Below, one piece after another: positions 11,801 to 23,220 of a stretch of 64,000 bases of DNA. The stretch is from NCBI GenBank assembly GCA_010909165.1, contig VJWM01000119.1, forward strand, positions 1 through 64,000. Direction: 5' to 3'. This DNA is from Anthoceros angustus (taxonomy: Eukaryota; Streptophyta; Anthocerotopsida; Anthocerotales; Anthocerotaceae). The translations under genes were made by a program, and so were the position numbers. The notes under the pieces were generated by a model. That model was not told the DNA's origin. It ran no database searches and saw only the letters and a program-made list of their open reading frames with translations. Position 1 is the first letter of the stretch. Each line of letters begins with the position of its first letter.

Positions 11801-12863
11801 CCTGGTTTGAACTGCTGGTCAAAGACAGCGGCATTGATGCCGAAAAACAGGGCAGGATTTTCGACCGTTTTTCCAGGCCAGTTTGCCGGGAACGTCCTCA
11901 ACCAGGGTTCGGGCATCGGGCTGTCGATCACCCGCGAGTTCGTGGAAATGCATGGCGGCAAGATCACCGTGCAGAGCCAGCCGGGGTTGGGCAGCAGTTT
12001 CAAAGTGTTGTTGCCTGTGGCGCAGGGACTCGCACCGGAACAAGTGGTTATTGAACAGCCTGCGGTTAAGCTTCCCGCAAGCAACCCGTAATATTGCTGG
12101 TAGAAGACAACGACGATTTCCGGTTTTACCTGAAAGAAAACCTGCGCGGCTATTTCACCCTGCTCGAAGCGGTGAACGGAAAGGAGGGCTGGAAAAAGCG
12201 CTGGCCGAGCATCCCGACCTGGTGGTGAGCGACATCAGCATGCCGGTCATGGACGGACTGGAATTGTGCCGGAAAATCAAGACCGACGACCGTACGCGGC
12301 ACCTGCCGGTAATACTACTCACCGCCCTGGCCGACGAACAGCAACAACTGCAGGCCCTGGAGACCGGCCCCAACGACTACCTCACCAAGCCCTTCAACTT
12401 CGAAATATTGTTGTCCAAGATCAAGAACCTGATCCGTTACCAGGAGCAGGTGAAGCGAACCTACCAGAAACAGGTGAGCGGCGCCATCAGAGATCGAGGA
12501 AGACATGCCCGAAAGCGATTTTATACGGAAAGTACTTGCTGTGATCGAAGCCAATATGGCCAATGCCGATTTTCGGTCGACCACCTGCGCCAGGAGCTGC
12601 TGCTGAGCCGCACCAGCATGTACAAAAACTGCTGCACATTACGGGAAAACGCCCATTGAGTTCATCCGCAGCATCCGTTTGCAACGCGCGGCACAGTTGT
12701 TGGAGAAAAGTTCGCACAATGTGACCGAAGTGGCATATATGGTGGGATTTAATAATCCGAAATATTTTGCGCGCTATTTCCGCGACGAATACGGCGTTCT
12801 GCCGAGTTTGTACCTGTTGAACCGGCGGAAAAACCCGGTACCGGTGGACAAGGTGGGGAATGA
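8812..12863 (+). CDS. hybrid two-component system regulator (sensor kinase, receiver and AraC output in one chain; frameshifted)
   Basis: This HTCS protein of about 1350 residues senses glycan in the periplasm and activates its own locus. In order it has a signal peptide; a two-component propeller of about eight or more short repeats (for example GHGQIWIGTDHGGLNIFD and RSGNLWVGTNNYGLDRYD); a Y_Y_Y domain (KIRYAYQLEGFNKDWIF, DPGTYTFLVKATN); a membrane segment; a HisKA box SHEFKTPLSLIL with the phosphate-accepting His at 11387-11389; a kinase ATPase domain (NLLSNAFKFTPE, GSGIGLSITREFVEMHGG); a receiver with its Asp at 12231-12233 (VVSDISMPVMDG, LTKPF); and an AraC helix-turn-helix ending in FNNPKYFARYFRDEYGVLPS. 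The stop at 12863 assumes one more shift, giving a PSEFVPVEP end. It most likely controls the mannan genes just upstream. Confidence 0.9.
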
Positions 12864-12987
12864 TTTGATACCCTCAAAAACGTTTTTATACCCCTGCTGC
12901 AACATTCTATCCCGTCAAAGAACAGAACAGGTATCCTGTTTTTTGGGTTGGCATTAATTTAGGCCAGTATTCACTAATTGCTTGTGT

Positions 12988-15900
12988 ATGAAAAAACAGA
13001 ACAGCCTTGCTGTTTCGTCTGTTTGCCTTTTCAGTTGCCTGGTCGTATCCGGACTACTGAATGCCCAGGTGACGCAGCGGACCATCAACGGAAAATCACG
13101 TCTCAGACAGCCGGCCCGTGTCGGGCGCTACCATCTCCATCAAAGGCACCAACCGTGCCTACACTTCCGGCAATGGCAACTTTACCTTATCGGCCCAGGC
13201 CGGTGACGTGTTGGTCGTTTCTTATGTCGGTACCAACCCCGCGAAGTGGCCATCACTGCTGCCAGCCAATACGACATCCGCATCACCCCGGTGATGCCAA
13301 GATGAACGAAGTTGTCGTGATTGGGTATGGTTCGTCGAAGCGGGCCAACCTTACCGGTGCACAGACCTCCATTTCGTCGAAAGAACTGGACCGCACCATC
13401 AACACTACCATCGAACAGGCCATACAGGGCCGTTCGGCCGGCGATGTGACCCAGAACAGCGGCCAGCCCGGTGGCGGTATTTCCGTGAACATCCGCGGCA
13501 TCAGTACCATCAATGGTACCACCGAACCACTCTACGTAATAGATGGTATCCAGATTCAGCCAGCCGTGGTCAACTACGGCGCGCAAAGTTCGGCCAACCC
13601 GTTATCGGGCCTCAACCCTCAGACATCGACAACGTACAAATGTTACAAGGCCCGTCGGCCACCGCCATTTACGGATCACGCGCCACCAACGGGGTGGTGC
13701 TGATCACCACCAAACGGGGCAAGAGCGGTGACTCGCGTTTCAACTTCGGCTTCCAGTATTCGCCCAGGCACCACCGAAAAACTGAAGGTCATGAACCTGC
13801 AGCAGTACGCGCAAATGGTCAACGAATACCACGACATCGCCGGCGGAGAAACACCGCTCGAGTTCCTGGATCCTTCGTTGCTGGGTGCGGGTACCGACTG
13901 GCAGGATGCGCTGTTCGATTATGCGCCCATGCAGAAACACCAGATCAGCATGAGCGGCGGCAACGAAAAACAACCTATTATTTATCGGGGATTACCTCAA
14001 GCAGGATGGGTAGCCATCGGGTCCGGTTTCGACCGCTATTCGGTACGCCTGAACCTCGACAATAAAGCCAAAGACTGGCTCACCGTCGGTGCCAACCTCA
14101 GTTTCAACCAGACCAATGAGAAGCTGACCACCAGCCAGGAAAATACCATCTCCAATGCGTTGCAGCTGACGCCGCAAATCCCGTCAAAAACCTCGATGGT
14201 TCAGGGTGGTGGTGATGAAACCAATGGCGCCAACCTGTTTGCACTGGTAAACCCGGTGGCCATCGCCAACCTCACCACCAATAAATACGTGCGCCGCCAG
14301 ATTCTCGGCGGGTTGAACCTAACGGCCAAGATCACCCGCGACCTGAATTTCCGCACCTCGTTCAACGCGAACGTCAACTATTCCAACGGCACCTATTATC
14401 GTCCGGCTTACAAAATTGGCTGGCGGTGAACGACCGCGCCGCGCTCGACGAGTACACCAACAACAGCCTCTATTGGAACTGGAACCAGATGCTCGAATAC
14501 AACAAGCACCGGCAACCACCAACTCAGCGTGATGGCGAGCCACGAATCGCAGGAATCGACCTGGAAAACGTCAACGCCGGCAGAACGGGTTTTCACCAAT
14601 GACATCCTCGACCTGAACGCCGGTGATGCCCTGACTTCCACCAGTGGCGGCGGTTCAGGCCCTGGTCGATGGAATCCTATCTCGGTCGCGTCAATTAATT
14701 ACGACAACCGCTACATCGTGGTAGGTACTTTGCGCCGCGACGGATCGCGTAACTTTGGTGCGAACAACCGCTGGGTACTTTCCCGCGATATCCGCCGCCT
14801 GGCGCATTTCGCAGGAGAAGTTTTTGAAGTGCCTTTATCAGCGAACTCAAACTGCGCCTCGAAACCGGTAAGACCGGTAACCAGGGCAGCAGTGCCGGTA
14901 TCTACGCGCCGCTGGTGGCCGCACCCACACCCGGTGGCACGGGCTTCCTGACCGGCAGCTTCGCGAACGACCAGTTGAAATGGAAGAAACCAGAACCGAC
15001 AATATCGGCCTGAACATCGGCTTGTTGAAAGACCGCATACAGGTGGAAGTCGACTATTTCATCAAGAATACCGACAACCTGCTGATGACCGCACCATTGT
15101 TCTGGTACATGGGCACCAATGGTACCGGGGCCGTCGGTGCACCCATGGTAAATATCGGTGCCATGCAAAACAAGGGTTGGGCTTTTTACGATCAATACCA
15201 CCAATATTTCCAATGGCAAATTCAAGTGGAGACCAGTTTCAACCTGTCGAGCTTCCGTGCCAAAATCAAACGTTTCTACCAGGAGTCGGCGCAGGTGAGC
15301 CGTACATCCTGGTGGCTCGACAACTGGACACAGCGTTCTACCGTGGGTGATGCACCGTGGATGTTCTATGGGTACATTGAAGAAGGCCTGTTCCAGTCGA
15401 TCGAAGACATCCAGAACAGTCCCGTGCCCGTCGACAACAACGGCAACCGCCTGCCGATCGACGCCAGGCCTTTGGGTGGGTGATGTGAAGTTCAAGGATG
15501 TGAACGGTGACGGCATCATCAACGACCTCGACCTCACGTATATCGGTAATCCCTCGGCCGAAGTTGTTCGGCGGACTCACCAACAATTTCTCGTACAAGG
15601 GTTTCGATCTCAGCATACTGGTGACCGGTGCTTACGGAAACGATATCTACAATTACATGGCAAAGGTGAATTCCAACCCGAACAACATCAACCTGAGCCG
15701 CAACCTGCTGGTGGAAGCGATGGATTATGCCAAACCGATCGACGACAATGGCAAGGTGTCGCTTGCCAATCCCGGTACCAATGTGGCACGTATATCACTG
15801 GGGCCCAACGGCAACTACAACCGGCCGACCAGCCGCTGGGTGGAAGACGGCCTTACCTGCGCCTCAAGAACGTTACCCTCGGCTACAACCTGCCGAACAG

Positions 15901-16109
15901 CCTCATCTCCAAACAAAAATTGTTCGCAACCTGCGCGTTTCGCTCACGGCGCAGAACCTGCTGACTGGACGAAGTACAGCGGTATGGATCCTGAAGTAGG
16001 TGCCTATATCGGTCGCGATGCCGGTGCCGACAACCAGGCCATCGGACTGGATTTTGGCCGCTATCCGCTCACCCGTGTATATGCCGTCAGCATCGGCATT
16101 GACTTTTAA
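12988..16109 (+). CDS. SusC-like TonB-dependent receptor of the second glycan locus (frameshifted)
   Basis: A complete SusC/RagA-family receptor of about 1040 residues. The start at 12988 gives a signal peptide (MKKQNSLAVSSVCLFSCLVV), then a carboxypeptidase-regulatory-like domain (INGKITDSGQPVSGATISIK across shifts). A MNEVVVIGYGSSKRANLTGA segment follows, the SusC-type TonB-box region. The plug domain shows IRGISTINGTTEPLYVIDGI, LNPSDIDNVQMLQGPSATAI (across a shift) and YGSRATNGVVLITTKRGKSG. The barrel ends with RYPLTRVYAVSIGIDF at the stop. Roughly ten frame changes are needed. It starts a new unit after a 124-base gap behind the HTCS gene and is followed 10 bases later by its SusD partner. 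The imported glycan cannot be named from this protein. Confidence 0.9.
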
Positions 16110-16119
16110 AACGACTGCC

Positions 16120-17737
16120 ATGAAAAATCAACCATTTTCGGATTGCTGTGCTGTTTGCCGCCAGCGGCTGCAAAAGGACTTTCTCGAACGACCGCCCACC
16201 GATACCATCGTTGACGCAAGTTTCTATAAAACCAATGAACAGGTTGGCACTTCGCCGCTGCACAGCAAAGTGTGGTTCGACTACAACGACAAAGCTTCGT
16301 TCAACCTCGGTGACTTCCGCGCGGTACCGTGGTGAGTGCCTGGAACCACCAGGACAATGTGCGCTTTACCAACGGCAATACCGTTGACAACGGCGCAGCC
16401 TGGCGTTCGTTTTCATTGTGGTGGCGCAGAGCAATATGGCCATCCGCAACATCAATACCTATGCCGGTGCCGAAGTGTCGGAGTCGGTGAAAAACAGGCC
16501 ATTGCAGAAGCACGATTCATGCGCGACGGCTTATCGTTTCTGGTGATGAACTGGGGAGCAGTGCCCATCATCGAAGACAACCAGACCCTGTTGAACGATA
16601 CCCGTATCGCGCAATACGGTGCCCAGCGTGTGGCGTTTCATCACGCGCGAATACATCGCGGCGGCACAGGATCTGCCCGAAGCACCCACCGCGCCGGGAA
16701 GGCTCACGCGCTGGTCGGCCGAAGGCATGCTGGCCCTACCACTCCTCACGCGCTCGGGGGTGGAGTCGTCGCCATCGGGTCGCAAACAGGAGTTCCTCGA
16801 CAGTGCGAAATACTATGCCGACCGCGTGATCACACAAAGCGGAGCAAGGTTGCTCGACAACTACGCCAACCTGTTTTTGTTTCCGTACGACAACAATGCC
16901 GAGTCGCTGTTTTCGCTGCAATGGGTGTATGCGCCGGGACAATGGGGTGCGCAAAAATTCATCACCGCTTATTTCGCGTACAGTTCCGACATCGCGAACG
17001 GCGATGGCTGGGTGGCGATATTTCGGCCACCTGGTGGATATTGAGCCAGTACGACGGCATCACGGCGCGCGGCACCGATAGCTGCGCGGACGGACGGTTG
17101 ACCAGCGATTGAAAGCCACCTTCATGCCGGGTTTTATTACCCGGAAATCACGCAGAGCATCGCGGGTGGCGAACAGAAACTGGTTTACCCTTTCAACAAT
17201 GCCGATTACAATTTCGTGGCCGTGAAAATACATCACGGGCAAAGCGAAAGACGTAGGCGGGCAAGCCGCGCAACAGAATTACGGGCACGATACCTATATG
17301 CTGCGCCTGGCGGAGATGTACCCTCATTTATGCGAGGCATCGCTGGGTAATGCGGCGGAGACCTATGATGGAAAGGCAGTGGATTATTTCAATGCGGTGC
17401 ACATGCGTGGGGCTTCCACACAGCGGTGATTCGCTCACGGCAGATATGATCCAGCGCGAAAGGTTTATCGAATTCGCGATGGAAGGGCAGGCCTGGTACG
17501 ACCTGGTGAGCATGCATTATTACAATCCCGAGCGGGCGTACAGCATTGAATGCGCAGGACCGCGGACTGTTCGCCGCCATTCCCGACCAGTTCCCGAACC
17601 CGACCAACTGGACCTTCGTGAAGACATCGTGGTCGACCAACCGCACGATTGTGGCGAACAGCGGCAATTTTGCTGCCCATTCTACACCTGAACTGGCGCA
17701 GGCGCCCAACCTCAATAAACCACCCGTTGACTATTAA
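16120..17737 (+). CDS. SusD/RagB-family lipoprotein of the second glycan locus (frameshifted)
   Basis: Partner of the preceding SusC, about 540 residues. The start at 16120 gives MKNQPF and then, after a shift, a short hydrophobic run ending at a Cys-Lys lipobox (CKR followed by TFSNDRPPTD). AEARFMRDGLSFLVMNWGAV (16505-16564) is the variant of the family's 'EARFLRA...GDVP' helix. RWSAEGMLALPLLTR is the TPR-like segment, and MIQRERFIEFAMEGQAWYDL is the typical late SusD stretch. It ends with APNLNKPPVDY at 17737. Several frame changes occur (near 16330, 16480, 16640, 17050, 17240 and 17400). It is expected to be anchored on the outer face of the outer membrane and to form the lid of the SusC channel. 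Confidence 0.86.
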
Positions 17738-17754
17738 AACGATTGTAAAGGAAA

Positions 17755-18888
17755 ATGATCAAATTACTCACGGTGCTGTTGTGCTGGCCATTGGTGGCAT
17801 CGCCCTGCTGAGTGCCTGTAAAAGACGACCTGCCCAACAACGGGCAGCCCGCATACGATATGTACGCATCACCGATCCGGCGGTGGCCGATTCTTTGCTG
17901 ATTGGTGCGGGTCAGGGCAACCTGATCGCCATCATCGGTGAGAACCTGCAGGATACGCGCGAGATCTGGTTCAACGACCAGAAAGCCGTTCTAACACCGG
18001 CCTATATTACAGCGAAGTCGATATTGGTGAGCGTGCCGAGCCAAATTCCGCTCGACATCACCAATAAGGTAAGACTGGTTTTTGCAAATGGTTCCATCCT
18101 CGAACACGATTTCGAAGTGCAGATCAGTGAACCGACGGTCACCAGCATGAATTGTGAATTCGTACCGGAAGGCGGAACGGCGGTGATCAGGGGCGACTAT
18201 TTCTACGAGCCGCTCACCGTCACTTTTGCCGGTGGTGTTGCGGGAGAAGTATTGTCGGTCGATGATCAGCTGATTGAAGTGAAAGTGCCTGCCGGCGCAG
18301 TACCTGGACAGGTAACGGTAAGTACCAATTTCGGTACGACGAAATCCGATTTCTGGTTCCGCGACAACCGAAACATCGTGGTGAGCAGTGATCCCTTCAC
18401 CGGCTGGTGGAACAGCAATTTCGTGGTAACGGCACTGGTGCCGGCGATCCGCCGCTGATCAATGGCAACTATATCCGCGTGCGCACGGTGGTGGCCGGCT
18501 GGCAATGGATGGAAGTGGTGGGCGGCCCGGCTACGGCGATGGGCGACATCAGCAAGAATATCCCCGACGAAGCCATCCTGAAACCTGAACTGTACAACCT
18601 AAAGTTTGAGGTGAACACGGTAAAGCCTTACAACAATAACCTCATCAAGTTCAATTTCGGGCTTACGGCCGAGAGCAACAATGGCTATGCCTGGGCGCCG
18701 CCATTCGATACACAAGGTGCAAAACCGTGACCATCTCGTTCGACGAACTGACGAAGAGTTACGGAACAACATTGTCTGTTAGTCCCGATGGGTATTGGTG
18801 TAGGGTGCTCTTCCACGGCCCCGGCGAACTGGATGCCGACATCAGTTTCGACAATTTCCGCATCGTTCCGAAAATCATTGAAGATTAA
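17755..18888 (+). CDS. IPT/TIG-domain surface glycan-binding lipoprotein, first copy (frameshifted)
   Basis: A lipoprotein of about 378 residues with a signal ending near SACK, then two or more immunoglobulin-like IPT/TIG domains. The segments are NLIAIIGENLQDTREIWFND, TAKSILVSVPSQIPLDITNK, and, after SEPTVTSMNCEFVPEGGTAV, RGDYFYEPLTVTFAGG. The C-terminal third, including GDPPLINGNYIRVRT and the end ELDADISFDNFRIVPKIIE, looks like a carbohydrate-binding beta-sandwich of the type in SGBP-B proteins. Its place directly after SusD is where Bacteroidota encode such surface glycan-binding proteins. Frame changes near 17810, 17840, 18420 and 18720 break it. The glycan bound is not visible from sequence. 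Confidence 0.75.
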
Positions 18889-18904
18889 TCTAACTGCTAT
18901 CCAT

Positions 18905-20163
18905 ATGCGAAAAATAATTTTCGGCGCTTCGGTGTGTTGCTCGTAGCTGCCGGCTGCACCAAAAGAGAGCGTCTCCACCGCTACGGAACTCCTGAGTTTT
19001 GGCCCGTCGGGCGTAAAACACGGCGACGAGATCCGGTTCATCGGCAACAACCTCCAACGCGTTACAGCCATCCGCTTGCCGGCATTACGGTAGAAGCATC
19101 GGCCTTCACCCAGCACAGCAATGAAACCATCACCCTGCTGGTGCCTGATGCCGCTACTTCCGGTAAAGTTTTCCTTGTTACAGCCGAGGGCGAAATCGAG
19201 TCGAAGGGCACTATCAATTTTGAAGTGCCCGTGGTGATCACGGCCATCCCGGCGTCGGCGAGACCCGGTGAAGAAATCACCATCACCGGTGAATTCCTCA
19301 ACTGGGTGGAGTCGGTCACCTTTGCTGACGGTGTGGTACAAACGCAGTTTGTGCAGCAGACGCTCAACGAGTTGAAACTGGTGGTGCCCATGATGGCACA
19401 AACAGGTACACTGGTATTTTATTCCGGTGGCTCCGAGCCGCTGACCATTGAAACCGAATCGGTGTTACAGATAGCCGTTCCGCTGGTTACCGGTATAGCG
19501 CCCAACCCCGCCGATCGCGGGCAGGAAATCACCCTCACCGGAACAGATCTGGACCTCACCTATGGCATCCTGTTCAAAGGCGTGACCGATACCATCAAGA
19601 CCTTCACCAGCAAAACCGCTACCGAAATCAAACTGGTTTTGCCCGACCGCGCCAACAAAGGTCCCATCGGCGTAGTGGCGCCTTCTGCTCGTGAATGAAT
19701 CGAAGCTGCCCTGCAAATCAATGGCGACCTGCCACCACTGGAACCATTGGCCTTTACCATCTATGGCGATGCGTTGCAGAACGGCTGGCAGAAATGGGCG
19801 GATGGGGCGGCGGTTCCAGCGACCTCAACAGCAACGAGAATGTGCGCGACGGCGAGCGTTCGGTGAAGGCCATTTTCCAGAACGACTGGGGTGCATCATT
19901 GCAAATGGGTGGCGGCAACACGGCTTTGTCGGGGTACACGCAACTCGTGTTCGCCCTCTATGGCGAACCCGGTGGCCGGCCGGGAAGTGGAAGTGTTGTT
20001 CAACAGCACATTGAATCATTCCGTGCCCGTAACCGAAGGCGAGTGGACCGAAATCACCATTCCGCTCAGTGCCTTTGGCAGCCCGCAAGCTTGAACGAAC
20101 TGTCGTTCCGCGCCAAGGGATGGGGCGGGAACCGTGTTTATTGATCACATAGGCCTGCGTTGA
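18905..20163 (+). CDS. IPT/TIG-domain surface glycan-binding lipoprotein, second copy (frameshifted)
   Basis: A second member of the same type, about 420 residues, 16 bases after the first. The N-terminus gives MRKIIF and, after a shift, a hydrophobic stretch ending in VAAGCTKR. At least three IPT/TIG repeats are readable: [40 protein letters not shown] and [20 protein letters not shown]. The last 150 residues differ ([17 protein letters not shown], then [20 protein letters not shown] across a shift), and end with [11 protein letters not shown]. This pattern matches a carbohydrate-binding module fold that ends in an edge strand. Two adjacent binding proteins of related but distinct sequence suggest that the locus targets a long or branched polymer. 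Function is inferred from domain type and position. Confidence 0.75.
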
Positions 20164-20164
20164 T

Positions 20165-21886
20165 ATGGTCTGTAAAATTTTCTCCAGCAGGTTTATGTAT
20201 ACACTTTTACCTGCTGCTGGCTTGTGCCAGTAGCAGATCAACCGACGCGCTGAGCCAACGCCGCCGGTAACGCCACCTGAAGATCAAACCGTGGTGCCCG
20301 TAGCCGATCCGGCTACCGCAACTACGGTAGGGTTTTTGAAGAACGCTGGTCGCCCCGCAGCTTCACCGCCCGCCTATGAAGACGTGGCACCCATCACGTC
20401 GTTCACCGCCACCGTTACCATCGATGCGTCGACGGTGATCGGGCACCCGCCAACGATTTTTGGTCACAATGCCGTGGCCTGGATGGGGCCTTCGATCAGC
20501 CAGCCAGAAGTGGTGGCGCCCGTCACCAACCTGAACCCGCAGGTGCTGCGTTTTCCTGCAGGTAGTGCAGCGATGCGTATTTCTTCAACTGAACAGAAGG
20601 CGACCGACCTGCGGATGTGCCGGAATTGCTGGTGAATGCCGCCGGGGTAAAACCGCGCCAGGCTATTGGTATGGCAGAACGCATGTCAACTGGCAGGCGA
20701 GCCTCGACCAATATTACAGCCTGCTGCAACAAAGCAACAGCATCGGTATGATCACCGTCAACTACGGCTATGCGCGGTATGGCACCAGCGCCGATCCGGT
20801 GGCAGCGGCGGCACATCTGGCGGCCGACAACGGTACGACAACGGCCGCACGCTGTATTGGGAAATCGGCAACGAGAACTATGGCGACTGGGAGTGGTTAC
20901 CGCATTGACCAAAGCCAGAACAAAGATGGCCAACCTGAATACTTAACCGGTGCATTGTATGCGCAGCATTTTGGTGTGTTTGTCGATTCCATGCGCAAGG
21001 CGGCAGAGGAGACCGGAAAACCATTTCATCGGCGCCACTTTGTACGAACAGGAAATTCAAAACTGGCAAAACCAATACGGTGAAGACCTGGAACCAGGGC
21101 GTGATCGGCGGCCTCCGCAATAAACACGATTTCCATGTGGTGCACAGTTATTTTACGCCCTACAACGAAAACACGGGCAAGGATCCGATACTGGCAGCGG
21201 CGGCGAATGTGCCCGGACAGATCATGACTTATATCAACCAGCAATTGCAGCAATATGGCGGCACACCCAAACCCATCGCCCTTACCGAATGGAATATGTT
21301 TGCGCGGGGATCGCGGCAACAGGTCAGCCATGTCAGTGGACTCTTCGGCATCATCGTGCAGGCAGAAAGCATGCGCCGGCAATTCGGTATGGCTGCGAGG
21401 TGGGACCTGGTGAATGGCTGGGAAGATGGCAACGACCATGGTCTCTTCAGCGCAGGTGATGAACCCGGTGTAGCCAAGTGGGCACCACGACCTTCGTTTT
21501 ATCATCTCTACTACCACCGGTTGCTGATGGGCGACCGCATGGTACCGGCAACAGTGGCGGGTTCTTCTGCGGTGAAAGCATACGCGAGCACGTACACTAC
21601 AGGCCAGGCCAATCTTACGCTGGTGAATACCGCTGCAACCGAGGTGATTGTTGAAGTGAAAGCTACCAATTTCAAACCGGGCAACCGCTTCTATTATTAC
21701 AGCCTGCAGGGTGGAGATGACAACGGCGATTTTCGCGGAAAGTGCTCGTGAACGGCTAGGGGCCCGCAGGTGTAGCCGGCGGACCTGCAGCATATACCGG
21801 CATAAAAGCCAATCTTCCAACACCCTCAACGGCATCAAAGTGAAAGTGCGCTGCTCGCAGTGGTGATGGCCATAGATAAAAAATAA
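20165..21886 (+). CDS. clan GH-A glycoside hydrolase, alpha-L-arabinofuranosidase-like (frameshifted)
   Basis: A secreted or lipoprotein TIM-barrel glycosidase of about 574 residues. The N-terminus has a YLLLACAS lipobox after a shift. NPQVLRFPAG is followed by the acid/base motif TLYWEIGNENYGDWEW (near 20850-20900, GNE being the likely acid/base). IALTEWNMFARGS (21277-21315) carries a second Glu suited to be the nucleophile. A C-terminal beta domain follows (ANLTLVNTAATEVIVEVKAT). The WEIGNE and TEWN pair, the LRFPAG start and the general layout are most like GH51-type alpha-L-arabinofuranosidases, but other clan GH-A families (GH39, GH30) are possible. Frame changes occur near 20215, 20570, 20830, 21030 and 21740. 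As the main hydrolase of this locus it hints at an arabinose-containing target. Confidence 0.68.
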
Positions 21887-21898
21887 ATACATTTAAGG

Positions 21899-23220
21899 AT
21901 GAAACGATCGCGCCGCAATTTCATCCGCCAAACGGCATTGACAGCATCTGGTCTGTACCAAAAACAGTTTATCTGCCGCCAGCTATCGCCGCATATTGGG
22001 GGCGAACGACAAGGTAAGGGTGGGCGTGGTTGGTTTCTCCGATCGTCACCGGCAATCGCACCTGCCTTGTTTCCTGAACCATTACAAAGAACTGAATTTC
22101 GACATCGTAGCCGTTTCCGATATCTGGAAACTGCGGCGCGAAGAAGGCGCAGCGGCCTGGAAAAAGAAATGGGGCACGTCGTCATCCCAATAACGAAGCT
22201 TTGTACAGTTCCAAAACGGTGGACGCCGTTTTCATCAGCACCGCCGATTTCCAGCACGCGCTGCACACCATCGAAGCGGTGCAGGCGGGTTGTGACGCGT
22301 ACGTGGAAAACCATTTGCCGAATCGATGGAAGACAACCGCGCCGCGCTGAAAGCCGTGAAAGCTGCCGGCAAAATCGTACAGATCGGTTCGCAGCGGCGT
22401 AAATTATATGGCCGCGAAAGATTTTATCGCTTCGGGCAAGTTTGGTAATGTGAATATGGTGGAACTGACCTGGAACGTAAACCAACCCGGCCGTTGGCGC
22501 CGCCCCAAAGAAGTGGCGATGCTGAAAGAAGCGGATACCGACTGGAAACGCTTTCTGATGAATCGCCCAACGGAAGCATTCGATCCCCGCAAATACCTGG
22601 AGTACCGGCTGTTCTGGCCTTATTCGTCGGGCCTGCCCGGCCAGTGGATGAGCCACCAGATCGATACCGTGCACTGGTTCACCGGCTTTACCCACCCGCG
22701 TTCAGTGGTGGCCAATGGTGGCATCTATACCTGGAAAGACGGTCGCCGCAACTGGGATACCATTACAGCTGCATTTGATTATGGCCCGGCCGATGACCCC
22801 GCCAACGGTTTCCAGGTGGTGTTTCTTCGCGTATGGGTAACGGTGACGAACACCCGCTGGAGATGTATTATTCCAACGGCGGACAAATCAACCTGAATAC
22901 CAATACGATTTCACCGGTCGGCGGGCTCACCAAAAATTTCGCCGCGGCTATGAATATGCAGCCCAACCTGTTGCCCGAAATGAAATTGCCTGAAACCGTG
23001 AAAGTGATCACGCCAATACCGGCGGCGACGCACCTAACGTCGGCGCATATCCGCAACTGATGGAATGCGTGCGCAGCCGCAAAACACCCCATGCACTGCG
23101 GGCGTGCACAATCCACCCATCGCCAACATCATGACCACGGCCGCTGCCATACCGGCATGCGCGCCACTTTCGATGAGGCGACACAGGAAGTGATGACCAA
23201 TGGCAAAATTTTCACGCTGA
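21899..23220 (+). CDS. Gfo/Idh/MocA-family NAD(P)-dependent oxidoreductase with twin-arginine-like signal (frameshifted)
   Basis: The protein of about 440 residues starts MKRSRRNFIRQTALTASGL, a twin-arginine-type export signal, so it probably folds with its cofactor before export. The Rossmann fold begins at NDKVRVGVVGFSDRHRQSHL, continues with FDIVAVSDIWKLRREEGAAA, and reaches the DAYVEKPFAESMED region across a shift; EKP holds the family's conserved Lys. A C-terminal domain of mixed beta sheet follows (LFWPYSSGLPGQWMSHQIDT, VHWFTGFTHPRSVV). Exported members of this family occur in Bacteroidota glycan loci, and some act as NAD-dependent glycosidases (GH109-type) or sugar dehydrogenases. The exact stop is unsure because a shift lies near 23215, where the next gene begins. 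Confidence 0.82.

Noticed and set aside
20165-21886. Assignment to GH5 or GH30 endoglucanase/glucuronoxylanase
   Set aside because: The WEIGNEN acid/base context and the LRFPAG start fit arabinofuranosidase-like enzymes better, although the exact family is left open.
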